In this document: positions 60,862 through 64,000 of the stretch, in pieces
Layout of the letters: each line of letters begins with the position of its first letter
Position numbering within the stretch: the first letter of the stretch is position 1
Source of the DNA: CAZLGM01 sp964623625
Lineage (GTDB): Bacteria; Desulfobacterota; Desulfobulbia; Desulfobulbales; Desulfocapsaceae
Length of the DNA stretch: 64,000 nt
Direction: 5' to 3'
Assembly (NCBI GenBank): GCA_964623625.1
Contig: CAZUUJ010000006.1
Location: 14,597 to 78,596, forward strand
Notes under the pieces: model-generated
Told to the model about the DNA's origin: nothing
What the model saw: only the letters and a program-made list of their open reading frames with translations
Database searches by the model: none
Program-made: the position numbers and the translations under genes

Positions 60862-61463
60862 GTTCTCTTTCTGAAAAGACCGAGCCATGCCCTGGGAGGA
60901 GTGGGCAGAGCCGAGTCGAAGATGCCCGATTCCAGGAGCAGGATTTCAAAGAAGGGTTCAACATGGGTTGCGATTTCAGTGCAGCTCATCTGCGGAGGGC
61001 CTTCATCCTGCCTTTCTTCATCACTGTTGCCCATCAAGGATATCCATAACCCGTCTGTTTCGAGAAAAGAGTGACAGTTTTCAACAAATTGGCGCCGTTG
61101 ACCATCTTCGGAAAAGCAATGAAAGCAGCCCCGGTCAAAGAGCAGGGTGTACATGGGTGTCATACTTTTTTTGAGGAGGAAATCCGCCTGATAAAAGATG
61201 CATTCCACACCGGCAACGGCTGATTTCTCAATGGCTCTTGCTATAGCCAACTCAGAGCCGTCGCAGCCGGTTACCTCAAAGCCGTTTTGAGCCAGCCAGA
61301 TAGCATTATCACCGGTGCCGCAACCGATATCGAGAGCCTTGCACGGTTTGATACCGGCCTGGCTGATCATGGTTACCAGATTTGAATCCACCCGGTTGAG
61401 CTCCCAGGGAGTCTGCCCGGTTTGGTATCGCTCCTGAAAGGAGATGATTTTTCGTTCTGCCAT
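60858..61463 (-). CDS. class I SAM-dependent methyltransferase
   Basis: About 201 residues from ATG 61463 (MAERKIISFQERY); the 15 residues upstream look non-coding. The SAM-binding motif I is CKALDIGCGTGDNAIWLAQNGFEVTGCD, followed by YTLLFDRGCFHCF. It ends with PRAWLGLFRK. The TGQTPWELNR lead-in is typical of thiopurine/TehB-type methyltransferases. The substrate is unknown. The gene is convergent with the CinA-like gene. Confidence 0.88.
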   Translation of the reverse strand: MAERKIISFQERYQTGQTPWELNRVDSNLVTMISQAGIKPCKALDIGCGTGDNAIWLAQNGFEVTGCDGSELAIARAIEKSAVAGVECIFYQADFLLKKSMTPMYTLLFDRGCFHCFSEDGQRRQFVENCHSFLETDGLWISLMGNSDEERQDEGPPQMSCTEIATHVEPFFEILLLESGIFDSALPTPPRAWLGLFRKRT

Positions 61464-61648
61464 TTTTTTTATAATGAGCTCAAGAATAGGAAACCAAACT
61501 ATAATCACCTATTATAAGAAGGCAACGGCTGGTTGTGAAGGGGAGTGATGAGTAGAAATCGATTTTCAGGTTACTTAACTTTGGTGATCAGAGGGGCACT
61601 GTTGCTGGTTTTACTTGAGATAATATCAATATTGAATTGTTGTGGGCC

Positions 61649-62710
61649 TTAGTATTTCTTCAGACTGAGAACGTTGATACCTGTGGCAAAAGCTGATAGA
61701 AACCCTAGCAGGATAATAGGAAGGAGCTGGACAGCATGGTTGACCAGTGTGTAACCTGCGGCTGCTTCGCTGGAAATGCCGAATATTGTGAGGGAGAACA
61801 GTCCGCCGGCCTCCCAAATCCCCCAATATCCTGGAACAGAAGGAAGGGCAATGACAAAACAGATGATAATCATCATGGCAAATACCTCCTGGAAGGTCAT
61901 GTCAATGCCCGGGCTGCCAAAGGTCAGCACATAGGAGGAAAGGGCTGAAACTATCCAAACCGCTGCAGAGAGAAAAAGACAGCCGATAAGCCTCTTTGGT
62001 TCCTTGATTTGGGAAAAACCTAAAGAGAAATTGTCCAGCAGGCTGTTGATAGGTGCACATATTTTTTGGCCAAGTTTCTCTTGGGTATCCTGGCTGAGAA
62101 AAAAAAGCAAGCCCGGCATTCCGCTGACCATGGCTTTGATTATATTGCGACTAGGTGAAAAAGTGAGGGAGACAGCCCCGGCCAGAAGGACTACTAACAG
62201 GCCAAGCATTCGCTGGCTGACCGTGTCTAAGGTTTCCTTGTTCAGTATATAGTCCCCAAAAGGGATACTCAGGGAGTCATCAATTTCCACCATTGTCAAG
62301 ACAACTGCAAAAAAGAGCAGCAGGAAGATCATATCGAAAAGTCGTTCGACGGCTACCGTAGCAAGGCCTGTGGAAAATGGCACGTTGTCTCTTTTTTTTA
62401 GAATCGCAGGCCGGACAATCTCTCCCACCCGACCGGGCAGAATGCCGTTAACCATAAAACCTATCATCATCGGATGATAAGCTTCCCAGAACGGCAGGTG
62501 ATACTTCTTTCCGAGTATCAAACGCCAGCGCTCAACTCTGAGATAAAAAGCAATTACACAAAGCGCCACAGAAGGGACAACCCAGACAGGCTCAATTGTA
62601 CCCATGTACCTGAACAAATCGGCAATCGGCACATTGCGAAAAGCTAAGTAAAAGGCGGCAACCGAGACAAACACCCCTATAAACGTTGAAACAATGAGTT
62701 TTTTATTCAT
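61649..62710 (-). CDS. YbhN/UPF0104-type membrane protein (flippase-like domain)
   Basis: A 353-residue inner-membrane protein with about eight helices. Its LPG-synthase-TM/UPF0104 pattern is clear: NGILPGRVGEIVRPAILKKRD after the second helix, VERLFDMIFLLLFF, and PSVPGYWGIWEAGG near the end. Family members are linked to lipid or lipid-linked sugar handling. It could serve the polysaccharide cluster, but that is only inference from its presence in the window. The ATG start has no close neighbour in the same operon. Confidence 0.88.
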   Translation of the reverse strand: MNKKLIVSTFIGVFVSVAAFYLAFRNVPIADLFRYMGTIEPVWVVPSVALCVIAFYLRVERWRLILGKKYHLPFWEAYHPMMIGFMVNGILPGRVGEIVRPAILKKRDNVPFSTGLATVAVERLFDMIFLLLFFAVVLTMVEIDDSLSIPFGDYILNKETLDTVSQRMLGLLVVLLAGAVSLTFSPSRNIIKAMVSGMPGLLFFLSQDTQEKLGQKICAPINSLLDNFSLGFSQIKEPKRLIGCLFLSAAVWIVSALSSYVLTFGSPGIDMTFQEVFAMMIIICFVIALPSVPGYWGIWEAGGLFSLTIFGISSEAAAGYTLVNHAVQLLPIILLGFLSAFATGINVLSLKKY

Positions 62711-62811
62711 AGCGTATGGAAAATTCTTGTTTCTGGACGGACACTAGTAAGAAGCCTGCGGGTAAGGGAGCAGTCTTGTTTTTGTTGCGTATCCCAAAAA
62801 ACGATTTCATT

Positions 62812-63783
62812 TTACTTGTTGGATACAGGTGAAACAAACCATGATGGTTTTATTGCCAAAACGGAACAGTTTATTTGCGTAAGGATATTTTCTGCAGTAT
62901 TCCCCATAAAAAAACCGGACAAGCCTCTACGACCAATTGTTCCCATGACGATGACATCCGCTTCTTTTTCAAGGGCAATGCGCGGGATAACCTCATCAGC
63001 CATTCCCTCAACCGAAAGAACTTGAGGCTGCAGGGTGTCCGACCCTTTTTTCTCCAGTAGCTTTGTCAGATTATCCTTGAATATCTCTTGGCGTATCTGC
63101 AATTCTTCCCGTTGAGCCTTTAACCATTTTTTTATTTTCTTTCTCTGGTTATCTGAACGGCTTGTTTCTAACATTTTCTCCCCGAAGATCAGCCAGGCGT
63201 GTACAAAATACAGTTCGCCGGACTCATAGGAAGCCAATTCCGCAGCGATCTCCATGAGCTCCAGATTAAACGCATCCATGGTTTGGTCATCGCTGCCCGG
63301 TTCGATGTCTACCGCTGCAAGAATACGTTGAAATTTTGGTTTCTTGCCGGGTTTTAATATGCACACCGGACAGGGACATTTACGTAACAGGCGCATATCT
63401 GTTGAGCCCAATAACAACGTTTTAAAGGATTGATGCTTATGGGTTTTTTTTAGGACTAAATCATAATTGTCATCCAAGACCGTTTGAATGATTTCATGGG
63501 ATGGCTCTCCTTTTACCGTTTTGATTTCTATCGTTAGTTTTTGTCTTACAGGAGCGACAAGGCTTTCCAGGTAATTGCCCCTGTCCCTGGCCATGACCTC
63601 ATCCAATTCTTTGGAAAAAAGTTTTCCCAGCAACCGTTTTTTCTGTTTCGGAATATCGTCAGGAAGGTCGAGGATCGTTAACTGGCCTTGGTCTTCCTTT
63701 AAAAGTTCAACTGCGTACTCAAAAGCGTTTTCCTGCCCTTCACCCCTTTCCATTACCAATAAAATTTTTTTAAAATGTTTCAT
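62812..63783 (-). CDS. tandem universal stress protein (divergent UspA)
   Basis: A 323-residue protein with two UspA-like domains. The first (ILLVMERGEGQENAFEYAVELL) is divergent and has LLGSTDMRLLRKCPCPVCIL in place of the full nucleotide-binding loop. The second (RILAAVDIEPGSDDQ) keeps GTIGRRGLSGFFMGNTAENILTQINCSVLAIKP. This layout resembles UspE-type proteins. It is a different subtype from the UspA pair at 31043-31942. The role in stress survival is known for the family only. Confidence 0.9.
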   Translation of the reverse strand: MKHFKKILLVMERGEGQENAFEYAVELLKEDQGQLTILDLPDDIPKQKKRLLGKLFSKELDEVMARDRGNYLESLVAPVRQKLTIEIKTVKGEPSHEIIQTVLDDNYDLVLKKTHKHQSFKTLLLGSTDMRLLRKCPCPVCILKPGKKPKFQRILAAVDIEPGSDDQTMDAFNLELMEIAAELASYESGELYFVHAWLIFGEKMLETSRSDNQRKKIKKWLKAQREELQIRQEIFKDNLTKLLEKKGSDTLQPQVLSVEGMADEVIPRIALEKEADVIVMGTIGRRGLSGFFMGNTAENILTQINCSVLAIKPSWFVSPVSNK

Positions 63784-63866
63784 AGGATGCCTTGTTAGTC
63801 AAAGTCTCTTTTACCGAAAGGATATTTTCCATGGGCGATCCGTCCGAATAGGCTGGGCATGGTTTT

Positions 63867-64000
63867 TCATTTTGCTTTTTTTGCAAAGAATCTTTTTATC
63901 GCAAGAGTAATCTTGCCAAAATAACTGAGCACAACGATAACTACGATACCGGCAAAGATATAACGAATAATATGAAGGTGCTGTTCCAGAAAATCAAAAA
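63867..64000 (-). CDS. C-terminal end of a membrane protein (runs off the window)
   Basis: The reverse strand has a 43-codon open frame ending at a TGA (63867-63869). It encodes one membrane helix (IFAGIVVIVVLSYFG) followed by a basic tail (IKRFFAKKAK), which points to a cytoplasmic C-terminus. The protein begins outside the window. No family can be named from this short piece. Confidence 0.6.
   Translation of the reverse strand, partial: FDFLEQHLHIIRYIFAGIVVIVVLSYFGKITLAIKRFFAKKAK

Overview
The window looks like a chromosomal segment of a Gram-negative, probably sulfate-reducing or sulfur-cycling Desulfobacterota (Desulfobulbales-like) bacterium. The grounds are indirect: many outer-membrane lipoproteins, the DUF2868/DUF3482 pair, tandem universal stress proteins, radical SAM genes, and a thioredoxin-like gene whose active-site cysteine codon is TGA (a probable selenoprotein). 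No rRNA or tRNA gene and no CRISPR array was seen, so the taxonomy is inference.

Layout. 1-3.9 kb: end of a YchF-like GTPase, an AAA/ABC-type ATPase, a RhtB exporter and an MFS transporter, all on the minus strand. 4.3-28.1 kb: one co-directional plus-strand locus of about 16 genes, nearly all with signal peptides or lipoboxes. It holds four large secreted proteins (a Lys-rich protein, a 1189-residue Lys/Glu-rich protein, a YD-repeat/RHS protein and a FecR-DNRLRE-DUF4214-like protein). It also holds outer-membrane accessory proteins of families otherwise known from curli export (CsgG), the Vibrio flagellar outer-membrane ring (FlgO/FlgP/FlgT, LPP20) and penicillin-binding-protein activation (LpoB with its neighbour YcfL). 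There are no curli subunits and no flagellar genes. The four large proteins are unrelated over most of their length but share a C-terminal module with the pattern Y-x-P-x-x-D-x-x-M and then Q-P-x-x-Y-T-[ST]-G. I propose this locus as an undescribed cell-surface export or assembly system with a common C-terminal tag. Three of its genes have their frame broken at homopolymer runs close to or downstream of the signal peptide: phase variation, decay or sequencing error.

28.2-37.8 kb: mostly minus-strand housekeeping and stress genes (radical SAM, SHOCT protein, UspA, CaCA antiporter, RtcB, threonine aldolase; pdxH on plus). Between them lie a 144-bp multi-hairpin repeat, in four full copies across 32.0-40.3 kb, and fragments of an IS91-type transposase. 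38.8-48.9 kb: a polysaccharide cluster with a Wzt-like ABC ATPase, an FkbM methyltransferase, a GT2-WbsX glycosyltransferase, another glycosyltransferase, a GT39-like membrane enzyme and a UDP-galactopyranose-mutase-like flavoprotein. The FkbM and GT2-WbsX parts are one reading frame split by a single TAA inside a 38-residue repeat array.

49-64 kb: a CAP-domain lipoprotein, a broken DUF4124 gene, an LEA-like lipoprotein, an IS3 fragment fused to a duplicated rtcB start, the DUF3482/DUF2868 pair, a split RluA-type pseudouridine synthase, the probable selenoprotein, an esterase, a radical SAM protein, a CinA-type MoCF protein, a methyltransferase, a YbhN-like flippase-domain protein, another tandem UspA and the end of a membrane protein. 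Remnants of broken genes and insertion sequences occur throughout 25-58 kb.
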